Source: Tubulanus polymorphus
Taxonomy: Eukaryota; Nemertea; Palaeonemertea; Tubulaniformes; Tubulanidae
DNA: 64,000 nucleotides
Assembly (NCBI RefSeq): GCF_964204645.1
Contig: NC_134036.1
Location: 6,924,934 to 6,988,933 of the forward strand
Reading direction: 5' to 3'
Program-made: the position numbers and the translations under genes
Shown here: positions 13,637 to 27,373 of the stretch, piece after piece
Layout: the number at the start of each line of letters is the position of its first letter
Position numbering within the stretch: position 1 is the first letter of the stretch
Notes under the pieces: generated by a model
Databases searched by the model: none
Told to the model about the DNA's origin: nothing
What the model saw: only the letters and a program-made list of their open reading frames with translations

Positions 13637-16600
13637 GCGGTGGTTGTTCGAAAAACGACTAAGTGCTGACCGGGCCTTGATCAGCGTTACGACCCGGTGC
13701 TGTGAGGGAGGGAGGGAGGGAGGGAGGCAGTAGATCGGTCGTCCATCCGTTCGTCAGTGTGCCGGTGGTGGTTGTTCGAAAAACGACTAAGTGCTGACCG
13801 GGCCTTGATCAGCGTTACGACCCGGCGCAGTGAGGGAGGGAGGGAGGGAGGCAGTAGGTCGGTCGTCCATCCGTTCGTCAGTGTGTCGGCGGTGGTTGTT
13901 CGAAAAACGACTAAGTGCTGACCGGGCCTTGATCAGCGTTACGACCCGGAGCATTGAGGGAGGGAGGGAGGCAGTAGGTCGGTCGTCCGTCCGTTTGTCA
14001 GTGTGCCGGCAGTGATGGTTGTTCGAAAAACGACTAAGGGCTGACCGGGCCTTAATCAGCGTTACGACCCGGCGCTGGTCAAGGATGGAGGGAGGGAGGG
14101 AGGCAGTAGGTCCGTCGTCCGCCCGTTAGTCAGTGTGTCGGCGGTTGTTGTTCGAAAAACGACTAAGTGCTGACCGGGCCATGAACAGCGTTACGACCCG
14201 GCACCGGTCAGGAAGGGAGGGAGGGTGGCAGTAGGTCGGTCGTCCGTTCGTTCGTCAGTGTGCCGGCGGTGGTAGTTCGAAAAACGACTAAGTGCTGACC
14301 GGGCCTTGATCAGCGTTACGACCCGGTGCAGTGAGGGAGGGAGGGAGGGAGGCAGTAGGTCGGTCGTCCATCCGTTCGTCAGTGTGCCGGCGGTGGTAGT
14401 TCGAAAAACGACTAAGTGCTGACCGGGCCTTGATCAGCGTTACGACCCGGCACCGGTCAGGGAGGGAGGGAGGGAGGCAGTAGGTCGGTCGTCCGTCCGT
14501 TCGTCATTGTGCCGGCGGTGGTAGTTCGAAAAATGACTAAGTGCTGACCGGGCCTTGATCAGCGTTACGACCCGGAGCATTGAGGGAGGGAGGGAGGCAG
14601 TAGGTCGGTCGTCCGTCCATTTGTCAGTGTGCCGGCAGTGATGGTTGTTCGAAAAATGACTAAGGGCTGACCGGGCCTTGATCAGCGTTGCGACCCGGCG
14701 CTGGTCAGGGCGGGAGGGAGGGAGGCAGTAGGTCGGTCGTCCATCCGTTCGTCAGTGTGCCGGCGGTGGTAGTTCGAAAAACGACTGAGTGCTGACCGGG
14801 CCTAGGTCAGCGTTACGACCCGGTGCAGTGAGGGAGGGAGGGAGGCAGTAGGTCGGTCGTCCGTCCGGTCGTCAGTGTGCCGGCGGTGGTTGTTCGAAAA
14901 ACGACTAAGTGCTGACCGGGCCATGATCAGCGTTACGACCCGGTGCAGTGAGGGAGGGAGGGAGGCACTAGGACAGTCGTCCACCCGTTAGTCAGTGTGT
15001 CGGCGGTTGTTGTTCGAAAAACGACTAAGTGCTGACCGGGCCTTAATCAGCGTTACGACCCGGCACCGGTCAGGGAGGGAGGGAGGGAGGCAGTAGGTCG
15101 GTCGTCCGTCCGTTCGTCAGTGTGCCGGCGGTGGTTGTTCGAAAAACGACTAAGTGCTGACCGGGCCTTGATCAGCGTTACGAACCGGAGCAGTGAGGGA
15201 GGGAGGGAGGCAGTAGGTCGGTCGTCCGTCCGTTCGCCAGTGTGCCGGCGGTGGTTGTTCGAAAAACGACTAAGTGCTGACCGGGCCTTGATCAGCGTTA
15301 CGACCCGGCGCAGTGAGGGAGGGAGGGAGGGAGGCAGTAGGTCGGTCGTCCATCCGTTCGTCAGTGTGTCGGCGGTGGTTGTTCGAAAAACGACTAAGTG
15401 CTGACCGGGCCATGATCAGCGTTACGACCCGGAGCATTGAGGGAGGGAGGGAGGCAGTAGGTCGGTCGTCCGTCCGTTTGTCAGTGTGCCGGCAGTGATG
15501 GTTGTTCGAAAAACGACTAAGTGCTGACCGGGCCTTGATCAGCGTTACGACCCGGTGCAGTGAGGGAGGGAGGAAGGCAGTAGGTCGGTCGTCCGTCCGT
15601 TCGTCAGTGTGCCGGCGGTGGTTGTTCGAAAAACGACTAAGTGCTGACCGGGCCTTGATCAGCGTTACGACCCGGTGCAGTGAGGGAGGGAGGGAGGCAG
15701 TAGGTCGGTCGTCCGTCCGGTCGTCAGTGTGCCGGCGGTGGTTGTTCGAAAAACGACTAAGTGCTGACCGGGCCATGATCAGCGTTACGACCCGGTGCAG
15801 TGAGGGAGGGAGGGAGGCACTAGGACAGTCGTCCGCCCGTTAGTCAGTGTGTCGGCGGTTGTTGTTCGAAAAACGACTAAGTGCTGACCGGGCCATGAAC
15901 AGCGTTACGACCCGGCACCGGTCAGGAAGGGAGGGAGGGAGGCAGTAGGTCGGTCGTCCATCCGTTCGTCAGTGTGCCGGCGGTGGTAGTTCGAAAAACG
16001 ACTAAGTGCTGACCGGGCCTAGATCAGCGTTACGACCCGGTGCAGTGAGGGAGGGAGAGAGGCAGTAGGTCGGTCGTCCGTCCGGTCGTCAGTGTGCCGG
16101 CGGTGGTTGTTCGAAAAACGACTAAGTGCTGACCGGGCCTTGATCAGCGTTACGACCCGGAGCAGTGAGGGAGGGAGGGAGGCAGTAGGTCGGTCGTCCG
16201 TCCGTTCGTCAGTTTGCCGGCAGAGTTGGTTGTTCGAAAAACGACTAAGTGCTGACCGGGCCTTGATCAGCGTTACGACCCGGTGCAGTGAGGGAGGGAG
16301 GGAGGGAGGCAGTAGGTCGGTCGTCCATCCGTTCGTCAGTGTGCCGGCGGTGGTAGTTCGAAAAACGACTAAGTGCTGACCGGGCCTTGATCAGCGTTAC
16401 GACCCGGTGCAGTGAGGGAGGGAGGGAGGGAGGCAGTAGGTCGGTCGTCCATCCGTTCGTCAGTGTGCCAGCGGTGGTAGTTCGAAAAACGACTAAGTGC
16501 TGACCGGGCCTTGATCAGCGTTACGACCCGGTGCAGTGAGGGAGGGAGGGAGGGAGGCAGTAGGTCGGTCGTCCACCCGTTCGTCAGTGTGCCGGCGGTG

Positions 16601-18424
16601 GTAGTTCGAAAAAAGACTAAGTGCTGACCGGGCCTAGATCAGCGTTACGACCCGGTGCAGTGAGGGAGGGAGGGAGGGAGGCAGTAGGTCGGTCGTCCGT
16701 CCGGTCGTCAGTGTGCCGGCGGTGGTTGTTCGAAAAACGACTAAGTGCTGACCGAGCCATGATCAGCGTTACGACCCGGTGCAGTGAGGGAGGAAGGGAG
16801 GCACTAGGACAGTCGTCCGCCCGTTAGTCAGTGTGTCGGCGGTTGTTGTTCGAAAAACGACTAAGTGCTGACCGGGCCATGAACAGCGTTACGACCCGGC
16901 ACCGGTCAGGAAGGGAGGGAGGGTGGCAGTAGGTCGGTCGTCCGTTCGTTCGTCAGTGTGCCGGCGGTGGTTGTTCGAAAAACGACTAAGTGCTGACCGG
17001 GCCTTGATCAGCGTTACGACCCGGTGCTGTGAGGGAGGGAGGGAGGGAGGGAGGCAGTAGATCGGTCGTCCATCCGTTCGTCAGTGTGCCGGCGGTGGTT
17101 GTTCGAAAAACGACTAAGTGCTGACCGGGCCTTGATCAGCGTTACGACCCGGCGCAGTGAGGGAGGGAGGGAGGGAGGCAGTAGGTCGGTCGTCCATCCG
17201 TTCGTCAGTGTGTCGGCGGTGGTTGTTCGAAAAACGACTAAGTGCTGACCGGGCCTTGATCAGCGTTACGACCCGGAGCATTGAGGGAGGGAGGGAGGCA
17301 GTAGGTCGGTCGTCCGTCCGTTTGTCAGTGTGCCGGCAGTGATGGTTGTTCGAAAAACGACTAAGGGCTGACCGGGCCTTTATCAGCGTTACGACCCGGC
17401 GCTGGTCAAGGAGGGAGGGAGGGAGGGAGGCAGTAGGTCCGTCGTCCGCCCGTTAGTCAGTGTGTCGGCGGTTGTTGTTCGAAAAACGACTAAGTGCTGA
17501 CCGGGCCATGAACAGCGTTACGACCCGGCACCGGTCAGGAAGGGAGGGAGGGTGGCAGTAGGTCGGTCGTCCGTTCGTTCGTCAGTGTGCCGGCGGTGGT
17601 AGTTCGAAAAACGACTAAGTGCTGACCGGGCCTTGATCAGCGTTACGACCCGGTGCAGTGAGGGAGGGAGGGAGGGAGGCAGTAGGTCGGTCGTCCATCC
17701 GTTCGTCAGTGTGCCGGCGGTGGTAGTTCGAAAAACGACTAAGTGCTGACCGGGCCTTGATCAGCGTTACGACCCGGCACCGGTCAGGGAGGGAGGGAGG
17801 GAGGCAGTAGGTCGGTCGTCCGTCCGTTCGTCATTGTGCCGGCGGTGGTAGTTCGAAAAACGACTAAGTGCTGACCGGGCCTTGATCAGCGTTACGACCC
17901 GGAGCATTGAGGGAGGGAGGGAGGCAGTAGGTCGGTCGTCCGTCCGTTCGTCAGTGTGCCGGCGGTGGTAGTTCGAAAAACGACTAAGTGCTGACCGGGC
18001 CTAGGTCAGCGTTACGACCCGGTGCAGTGAGGGAGGGAGGGAGGCAGTAGGTCGGTCGTCCGTCCGGTCGTCAGTGTGCCGGCGGTGGTTGTTCGAAAAA
18101 CGACTAAGTGCTGACCGGGCCATGATCAGCGTTACGACCCGGTGCAGTGAGGGAGGGAGGGAGGCACTAGGACAGTCGTCCGCCCGTTAGTCAGTGTGTC
18201 GGCGGTTGTTGTTCGAAAAACGACTAAGTGCTGACCGGGCCTTGATCAGCGTTACGACCCGGAGCAGTGAGGGAGGGAGGGAGGCAGTAGGTCGGTCGTC
18301 CGTCCGTTCGCCAGTGTGCCGGCGGTGGTTGTTCGAAAAACGACTAAGTGCTGACCGGGCCTTGATCAGCGTTACGACCCGGAGCATTGAGGGAGGGAGG
18401 GAGGCAGTAGGTCGGTCGTCCGTT

Positions 18425-19279
18425 CGTTCGTCAGTGTGCCGGCGGTGGTAGTTCGAAAAACGACTAAGTGCTGACCGGGCCTAGATTAGCGTTACGACTC
18501 GGTGCAGTGAGGGAGGGAGAGAGGCCGTAGGTCGGTCGTCCGTCCGGTCGTCAGTGTGCCGGCGGTGGTTGTTCGAAAAACGACTAAGTGCTGACCGGGC
18601 CTTGATCAGCGTTACGACCCGGTGCAGTGAGGGAGGGAGGGAGGCAGTAGGTCGGTCGTCCGTTCGTTCGTCAGTGTGCCGGCAGAGTTGGTTGTTCGAA
18701 AAACGACTAAGTGCTGACCGGGCCTTGATCAGCGTTACGACCCGGTGCAGTGAGGGAGGGAGGGAGGGAGGCAGTAGGTCGGTCGTCCATCCGTTCGTCA
18801 GTGTGCCGGCGGTGGTAGTTCGAAAAACGACTAAGTTCTGACCGGGCCTTGATCAGCGTTACGACCCGGTGCAGTGAGGGAGGGAGGGAGGGAGGCAGTA
18901 GGTCGGTCGTCCATCCGTTCGTCAGTGTGCCGGCGGTGGCAGTTCAAAAAACGACTAAGTGCTGACCGGGCCTTGATCAGCGTTACGACCCGGTGCAGTG
19001 AGGGAGGGAGGGAAGCAGTAGGTCGGTCGTCCGTCCGTTCGCCAGTGTGCCGCTGGTGGTTGTTCGAAAAACGACTAAGTGCTGACCGGGCCTTGATCAG
19101 CGTTACGACCCGGTGCAGTGAGGGAGGGAGGGAGGCACTAGGACAGTCGTCCGCCCGTTAGTCAGTGTGTCGGCGGTTGTTGTTCGAAAAACGACTAAGT
19201 GCTGACCGGGCCATGAACAGCGTTACGACCCGGCACCGGTCAGGAAGGGAGGGAGGGTGGCAGTAGGTCGGTCGTCCGT
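18425..19279 (+). repeat. Satellite segmental block B, copy 1
   Basis: This block recurs at 26519-27373 with a constant offset of 8094. Private variants shared by both are CTAGATTAGCG with GACTCGG (18481 and 26575), GAGGCCGTAGG, AAGTTCTGACC and GGCAGTTCAAAAAACG. Confidence 0.85.
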
Positions 19280-19320
19280 CCGTTCGTCAGTGTGCCGGCG
19301 GTGGTTTTTCGAAAAACGAC

Positions 19321-22300
19321 TAAGTGCTGACCGGGCCTTGATCAGCGTTACGACCCGGAGCAGTGTGGGAGGGAGGGGGACAGTAGGTCGGTCGTCCGTC
19401 CGTTCGTCAGTGTGCCGGCAGAGTTGGTTGTTCGAAAAACGACTAAGTGCTGACCGGGCCTTGATCAGCGTTACGACCCGGTGCTGTGAGGGAGGGAGGG
19501 AGGCAGTAGGTCGGTCGTCCATCCGTTCGTCAGTGTGCCGGCGGTGGTTGTTCGAAAAACGACTAAGTGCTGACCGGGCCTTGATCAGCGTTACGACCCG
19601 GCGCAGTGAGGAAGGGAGGGAGGGAGGCAGTAGGTCGGTCGTCCATCCGTTCGTCAGTGTGCCGGCGGTGGTTGTTCGAAAAACGACTAAGTGCTGACCG
19701 GGCCTTGATCAGCGTTACGACCCGGTGCAGTGAGGGAGGGAGGGAGGCACTAGGACAGTTGTCCGCCCGTTAGTCAGTGTGTCGGCGGTTGTTGTTCAGA
19801 AAACGACTAAGTGCTGACCGGGCCATGAACAGCGTTACGACCCGGCACCGGTCAGGAAGGGAGGGAGGGTGGCAGTAGGTCGGTCGTCCGTCCGTTCGTC
19901 AGTGTGCCGGCGGTGGTTGTTCGAAAAACGACTAAGTGCTGACCGGGCCTTAATCAGCGTTACGACCCGGCACCGGTCAGGAAGGGAGGGAGGGTGGCAG
20001 TAGGTCGGTCGTCCGTTCGTTGGTCAGTGTGCCGGCGGTGGTAGTTCGAAAAACGACTAAGTGCTGACCGGGCCTTGATCAGCGTTACGACCCGGAGCAG
20101 TGTGGGAGGGAGGGGGACAGTAGGTCGGTCGTCCGTCCGTTCGTCAGTGTGCCGGCGGTGGTTGTTCGAAAAACGACTAAGTGCTGACCGGGCCTTGATC
20201 AGCGTTACGACCCGGTGCAGTGAGGGAGGGAGGGAGGGAGGCAGTAGGTCGGTCGTCCATCCGTTCGTCAGTGTGCCGGCGGTGGTAGTTCGAAAAACGA
20301 CTAAGTGCTGACCGGGCCTAGATCAGCGTTACGACTCGGTGCAGTGAGGGAGGGAGAGCGGCAGTAGGTCGGTCGTCCGTCCGGTCGTCAGTGTGCCGGC
20401 GGTGGTTGTTCGAAAAACGACTAAGTGCTGACCGGGCCTTGATCAGCGTTACGACCCGGAGCAGTGAGGGATGGAGGGAGGCAGTAGGTCGGTCGTCCGT
20501 CCGTTCGCCAGTGTGCCGCTGGTTGTTGTTCGAAAAACGACTAAGTGCTGACCGGGCCTTGATCAGCGTTACGACCCGGTGCAGTGAGGGAGGGAGGGAG
20601 GCACTAGGACAGTCATCCGCCCGTTAGTCAGTGTGTCGGCGGTTGTTGTTCGAAAAACGACTAAGTGCTGACCGGGCCATGAACAGCGTTACGACCCGGC
20701 ACCGGTCAGGAAGGGAGGGAGGGTGGCAGTAGGTCGGTCGTCCGTTCGTTGGTCAGTGTGCCGGCGGTGGTAGTTCGAAAAACGACTAAGTGCTGACCGG
20801 GCCTTGATCAGCGTTACGACCCGGAGCAGTGTGGGAGGGAGGGGGACAGTAGGTCGGTCGTCCGTCCGTTCGTCAGTGTGCCGGCAGAGTTGGTGGTTCG
20901 AAAAACGACTAAGTGCTGACCGGGCCTTGATCAGCGTTACGACCCGGTGCTGTGAGGGAGGGAGGGAGGCAGTAGCTCGGTCGTCCATCCGTTCGTCAGT
21001 GTGCCGGCGGTGGTTGTTCGAAAAACGACTAAGTGCTGACCGGGCCTTGATCAGCGTTACGACCCGGCGCAGTGAGGAAGGGAGGGAGGGAGGCAGTAGG
21101 TCGGTCGTCCATCCGTTCGTCAGTGTGCCGGCGGTGGTTGTTCGAAAAACGACTAAGTGCTGACCGGGCCTTGATCAGCGTTACGACCCGGTGCAGTGAG
21201 GGAGGGAGGGAGGCACTAGGACAGTTGTCCGCCCGTTAGTCAGTGTGTCGGCGGTTGTTGTTCAGAAAACGACTAAGTGCTGACCGGGCCATGAACAGCG
21301 TTACGACCCGGCACCGGTCAGGAAGGGAGGGAGGGTGGCAGTAGGTCGGTCGTCCGTCCGTTCGTCAGTGTGCCGGCGGTGGTTGTTCGAAAAACGACTA
21401 AGTGCTGACCGGGCCTTAATCAGCGTTACGACCCGGCACCGGTCAGGAAGGGAGGGAGGGTGGCAGTAGGTCGGTCGTCCGTTCGTTGGTCAGTGTGCCG
21501 GCGGTGGTAGTTCGAAAAACGACTAAGTGCTGACCGGGCCTTGATCAGCGTTACGACCCGGAGCAGTGTGGGAGGGAGGGGGACAGTAGGTCGGTCGTCC
21601 GTCCGTTCGTCAGTGTGCCGGCGGTGGTTGTTCGAAAAACGACTAAGTGCTGACCGGGCCATGATCAGCGTTACGACCCGGTGTAATGAGGGAGGGATGG
21701 AGGCACTAGGACAGTCGTCCGCCCGTTAGTCAGTGTGTCGGCGGTTGTTGTTCGAAAAACGACTAAGTGCTGACCGGGCCATGAACAGCGTTACGACCCG
21801 GCACCGGTCAGGAAGGGAGGGAGGGTGGCAGTAGGTCGGTCGTCCGTTCGTTCGTCAGTGTGCCGGCGGTGGTTGTTCGAATAACGACTAAGTGCTGACC
21901 GGGCCTTGATCAGCGTTACGACCCGGCACCGGTCAGGGAGGGAGGGAGGGAGGCAGTAGGTCGGTCGTCCGTCCGTTCGTCATTGTGCCGGCGGTGGTAG
22001 TTCGAAAAACGACTAAGTGCTGACCGGGCCTTGATCAGCGTTACGACCCGGTGCAGTGAAGGAGGGAGGGAGGCAGTAGGTCGGTCGTCCATCCGTTCGT
22101 CAGTGTGCCGGCGGTGGTAGTTCGAAAAACGACTAAGTGCTGACCGGGCCTTGATCAGCGTTACGACCCGGTGCAGTGAGGGAGGGAGGGAGGGAGGCAG
22201 TAGGTCGGTCGTCCATCCGTTCGTCAGTGTGCCGGCGGTGGTAGTTCGAAAAACGACTAAGTGCTGACCGGGCCTAGATCAGCGTTACGACTCGGTGCAG

Positions 22301-22393
22301 TGAGGGAGGGAGAGAGGCAGTAGGTCGGTCGTCCGTCCGGTCGTCAGTGTGCCGGCGGTGGTTGTTCGAAAAACGACTAAGTGCTGACCGGGC
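19321..22393 (+). repeat. Satellite segmental block C, copy 1 (~3.07 kb)
   Basis: This block recurs at 36656-39728 with an offset of 17335 or 17336 throughout. Shared rare variants include the GTGTAATGAGG monomer, CGAATAACGAC, TTCAGAAAACG and GTGAAGGAGG (22056 and 39391). It ends near 22393, where CCTTAATCAG in this copy meets CCTTGATCAG in the other. Confidence 0.85.
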
Positions 22394-25300
22394 CTTAATC
22401 AGCGTTACGACCCGGCACCGGTCAGGAAGGGAGGGAGGGTGGCAGTAGGTCGGTCGTCCGTTCGTTGGTCAGTGTGCCAGCGCTGGTAGTTCGAAAAACG
22501 ACTAAGTGCTGACCGGGCCTTGATCAGCGTTACGACCCGGAGCAGTGTGGGAGGGAGGGGGACAGTAGGTCGGTCGTCCGTCCGTTCGTCAGTGTGCCGG
22601 CAGAGTTGGTTGTTCGAAAAACGACTAAGTGCTGACCGGGCCTTGATCAGCGTTAGGACCCGGTGCTGTGAGGGAGGGAGGGAGGCAGTAGGTCGGTCGT
22701 CCATCCGTTCGTCAGTGTGCCGGCGGTGGTTGTTCGAAAAACGACTAAGTGCTGACCGGGCCTTGATCAGCGTTACGACCCGGCGGAGTGAGGGAGGGAG
22801 GGAGGGAGGCAGTTGGTCGGTCGTCCATCCGTTCGTCAGGGTGCCGGCGGTGGTTGTTCGAAAAACGACTAAGTGCTGACCGGGCCTTGATCAGCGTTAC
22901 GACCCGGTGCAGTGAGGGAGGGAGGGAGGCACTAGGACAGTCGTCCGCCCGTTAGTCAGTGTGTCGGCGGTTGTTGTTCGAAAAACGACTAAGTGCTGAC
23001 CGGGCCATGAACAGCGTTACGACCCGGCACCGGTCAGGAAGGGAGGGAGGGTGGCAGTAGGTCGGTCGTCCGTCCGTTCGTCAGTGTGCCGGCGGTGGTT
23101 GTTCGAAAAACGACTAAGTGCTGACCGGGCCTTGATCAGCGTTACGACCCGGAGCAGTGAGGGAGGGAGGGAGGCAGTAAGTCGGTCGTCCGTCCGTTCG
23201 CCAGTGTGCCGGCGGTGGTTGTTCAAAAATCGACTAAGTGCTGACCGGGCCTTGATCAGCGTTACGACCCGGAGCATTGAGGGAGGGAGGGAGGCAGTAG
23301 GTCGGTCGTCCGTCCGTTTGTCAGTAAGCCGGCAGTGATGGTTGTTCGAAAAACGACTAAGGGCTGACCGGGCCTTAATCAGCGTTACGACCCGGCGCTG
23401 GTCAGGGAGGGAGGGAGGGAGGCAGTAGGTCGGTCGTCCATCCGTTCGTCAGTGTGCCGGCGGTGGTAGTTCGAAAAACGACTAAGTGCTGACCGGGCCT
23501 TGATCAGCGTTACGACCCTGTGCAGTGAGGGAGGGAGGGAGGCAGTAGGTCAGTCGTCCGTCCGTTCGTCAGTGTGCCGGCAGAGTTGGTTGTTCGAAAA
23601 ACGACTAAGTGCTGACCGGGCCTTGATCAGCGTTACGACCCGGTGCAGTGAGGGAGGGAGGGAGGGAGGCAGTAGGTCGGTCGTCCATCCGTTCGTCAGT
23701 GTGCCGGCGGTGGTAGTTCGAAAAACGACTAAGTGCTGACCGGGCCTTGATCAGCGTTACGACCCGGTGCAGTGAGGGAGGGAGGGAGGGAGGCAGTAGG
23801 TCGGTCGTCCATCCGTTCGTCAGTGTGCCGGCGGTGGTTGTTCGAAAAACGACTAAGTGCTGACCGGGCCTTGATCAGCGTTACGACCCGGTGCAGTGAG
23901 GGAGGGAGGGAGGCAGTAGGTCGGTCGTCCGTCCGTTCGTCAGTGTGCCGGCGGTGGTAGTTCGAAAAACGACTAAGTGCTGACCGGGCCATGAACAGCG
24001 TTACGACCCGGCACCGGTCAGGAAGGGAGGGAGGTCGGCAGTAGGTCGGTCGTCCGTTCGTTCGTCAGTGTGCCGGCGGTGGTTGTTCGAATAACGACTA
24101 AGTGCTGATCGGGCCTTGATCAGCGTTACGACCCGGCACCGGTCAGGGAGGGAGGGAGGGAGGCAGTAGGTCGGTCGTCCGTCCGTTCGTCATTGTGCCG
24201 GCGGTGGTAGTTCGAAAAACGACTAAGTGCTGACCGGGCCTTGATCAGCGTTACGACCCGGAGCATTGAGGGAGGGAGGGTGGCAGTAGGTCGGTCGTCC
24301 GTCCGTTTGTCAGTGTGCCGGCAGTGATGGTTGTTCGAAAAATGACTTAGGGCTGACCGGGCCTTGATCAGCGTTACGACCCGGCGCTGGTCAGGGCGGG
24401 AGGGAGGGAGGCAGTAGGTCGGTCGTCCATCCGTTCGTCAGTGTGCCGGCGGTGGTAGTTCGAAAAACGACTAAGTGCTGACCGGGCCTAGATCAGCGTT
24501 ACGACTCGGTGCAGTGAGGGAGGGAGAGAGGCAGTAGGTCGGTCGTCCGTCCGGTCGTCAGTGTGCCGGCGGTGGTTGTTCGAAAAACGACTAAGTGCTG
24601 ACCGGGCCTTGATCAGCGTTACGATCCGGTGCAGTGAGGGAGGGAGGGAGGCAGTAGGTCGGTCGTCCGTCCGTTCGTCAGTGTGCCGGCAGAGTTGGTT
24701 GTTCGAAAAACGACTAAGTGCTGACCGGGCCTTGATCAGCGTTACGACCCGGTGCAGTGAGAGAGGGAGGGAGGGAGGCAGTAGGTCGGTCGTCCATCCG
24801 TTCGTCAGTGTGCCGGCGGTGGTAGTTCAAAAAACGACTAAGTGCTGACCGGGCCTTGATCAGCGTAACGACCCGGTGCAGTGAGGGAGGGAGGGAGGCA
24901 GTAGGTCGGTCGTCCGTCCGTTCGCCAGTGTGCCGCTGGTGGTTGTTCGAAAAACGACTAAGTGCTGACCGGGCCTTGATCAGCGTTACGACCCGGAGCA
25001 GTGAGGGAGGGAGGGAGGCAGTAGGTCGGTCGTCCGTCCGTTCGCCAGTGTGCCGCTGGTGGTTGTTCGAAAAACGACTAAGTGCTGACCGGGCCTTGAT
25101 CAGCGTTACGACCCGGTGCAGTGAGGGAGGGAGGGAGGCACTAGGACAGTCGTCCGCCCGTTAGTCAGTGTGTCGGCGGTTGTTGTTCGAAAAACGACTA
25201 AGTGCTGACCGGTCCATGAACAGCGTTACGACCCGGCACCGGTCAGGAAGGGAGGAAGGGTGGCAGTAGGTCGGTCATCCGTTCGTTGGTCAGTGTGCCG

Positions 25301-26518
25301 GCGGTGGTAGTTCTAAAAACGACTAAGTGCTGACCGGGCCTTGATCAGCGTTACGACCCGGAGCATTGAGGGAGGGAGGGAGGCAGTAGGTCGGTCGTCC
25401 GTCCGTTTGTCAGTGTGCCGGCAGTGATGGTTGTTCGAAAAATGACTAAGGGCTGACCGGGCCTTGATCAGCGTTACGACCCGGCGCTGGTCAAGGGTGG
25501 GAGGGAGGGAGGTAGTAGGTCGGTCGTCCGTCCGTTCGTCAGTGTGCCGGCGGTGGTTGTTCGAAAAACGACTAAGTGCTGACCGGGCCTTAATCAGCGT
25601 TACGACCCGGCACCGGTCAGGGAGGGAGGGAGGGAGGCAGTAGGTCGGTCGTCCGTCCGTTCGTCAGTGTGCCGGCGGTGGTTTTTCGAAAAACGACTAA
25701 GTGCTGACCGGGCCTTGATCAGCGTTACGACCCGGAGCAGTGAGGGAGGGAGAGAGGCAGTAGGTCGGTCGTCCGTCCGTTTGTCAGTGTGCCGGCAGTG
25801 ATGGTTGTTCGAAAAACGACTAAGGGCTGACCGGGCCTTAATCAGCGTTACGACCCGGCGCTGGTCAGGGAGGGAGGGAGGGAGGCAGTAGGTCGGTCGT
25901 CCATCCGTTCGTCAGTGTGCCGGCGGTGGTTGTTCGAAAAACGACTAAGTGCTAACCGGGCCATGATCAGCGTTACGACCCGGTGCTGTGAGGGAGGGAG
26001 GGAGGCACTAGGACAGTCGTCCGCCCGTTAGTCAGTGTGTCGGCGGTTGTTGTTCGAAAAACGACTAAGTGCTGACCGGGCCATGAACAGCGTTACGACC
26101 CGGCACCGGTCAGGAAGGGAGGGAGGGTGGCAGTAGGTCGGTCGTCCGTTCATTCGTCAGTGTGCCGGCGGTGGTTGTTCGAAAAACGACTAAGTGCTGA
26201 CCGGGCCTTGATCAGCGTTACGACCCGGTGCAGTGAGGGAGGGAGGGAGGCGGTAGGTCGGTCGTCCGTCCGTTCGTCATTTTGCCGGCGGTGGTAGTTC
26301 GAAAAACGACTAAGTGCTGACCGGGCCTTGATCAGCGTTACGACCCGGAGCATTGAGGGAGGGAGGGAGGCAGTAGGTCGGTCGTCCGTCCGTTTGTCAG
26401 TGTGCCGGCAGTGATGGTTGTTCGAAAAATGACTAAGGGCTGACCGGGCCTTGATCAGCGTTACGACCCGGCGCTGGTCAGGGCGGGAGGGAGGGAGGCA
26501 GTAGGTCGGTCGTCCATC

Positions 26519-27373
26519 CGTTCGTCAGTGTGCCGGCGGTGGTAGTTCGAAAAACGACTAAGTGCTGACCGGGCCTAGATTAGCGTTACGACTCGGTGCA
26601 GTGAGGGAGGGAGAGAGGCCGTAGGTCGGTCGTCCGTCCGGTCGTCAGTGTGCCGGCGGTGGTTGTTCGAAAAACGACTAAGTGCTGACCGGGCCTTGAT
26701 CAGCGTTACGACCCGGTGCAGTGAGGGAGGGAGGGAGGCAGTAGGTCGGTCGTCCGTTCGTTCGTCAGTGTGCCGGCAGAGTTGGTTGTTCGAAAAACGA
26801 CTAAGTGCTGACCGGGCCTTGATCAGCGTTACGACCCGGTGCAGTGAGGGAGGGAGGGAGGGAGGCAGTAGGTCGGTCGTCCATCCGTTCGTCAGTGTGC
26901 CGGCGGTGGTAGTTCGAAAAACGACTAAGTTCTGACCGGGCCTTGATCAGCGTTACGACCCGGTGCAGTGAGGGAGGGAGGGAGGGAGGCAGTAGGTCGG
27001 TCGTCCATCCGTTCGTCAGTGTGCCGGCGGTGGCAGTTCAAAAAACGACTAAGTGCTGACCGGGCCTTGATCAGCGTTACGACCCGGTGCAGTGAGGGAG
27101 GGAGGGAAGCAGTAGGTCGGTCGTCCGTCCGTTCGCCAGTGTGCCGCTGGTGGTTGTTCGAAAAACGACTAAGTGCTGACCGGGCCTTGATCAGCGTTAC
27201 GACCCGGTGCAGTGAGGGAGGGAGGGAGGCACTAGGACAGTCGTCCGCCCGTTAGTCAGTGTGTCGGCGGTTGTTGTTCGAAAAACGACTAAGTGCTGAC
27301 CGGGCCATGAACAGCGTTACGACCCGGCACCGGTCAGGAAGGGAGGGAGGGTGGCAGTAGGTCGGTCGTCCGT
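26519..27373 (+). repeat. Satellite segmental block B, copy 2
   Basis: This is the second copy of 18425-19279 and carries the same set of private variants at offset 8094. The flanks differ, so the copied unit is about 0.85 kb or seven monomers. Confidence 0.85.
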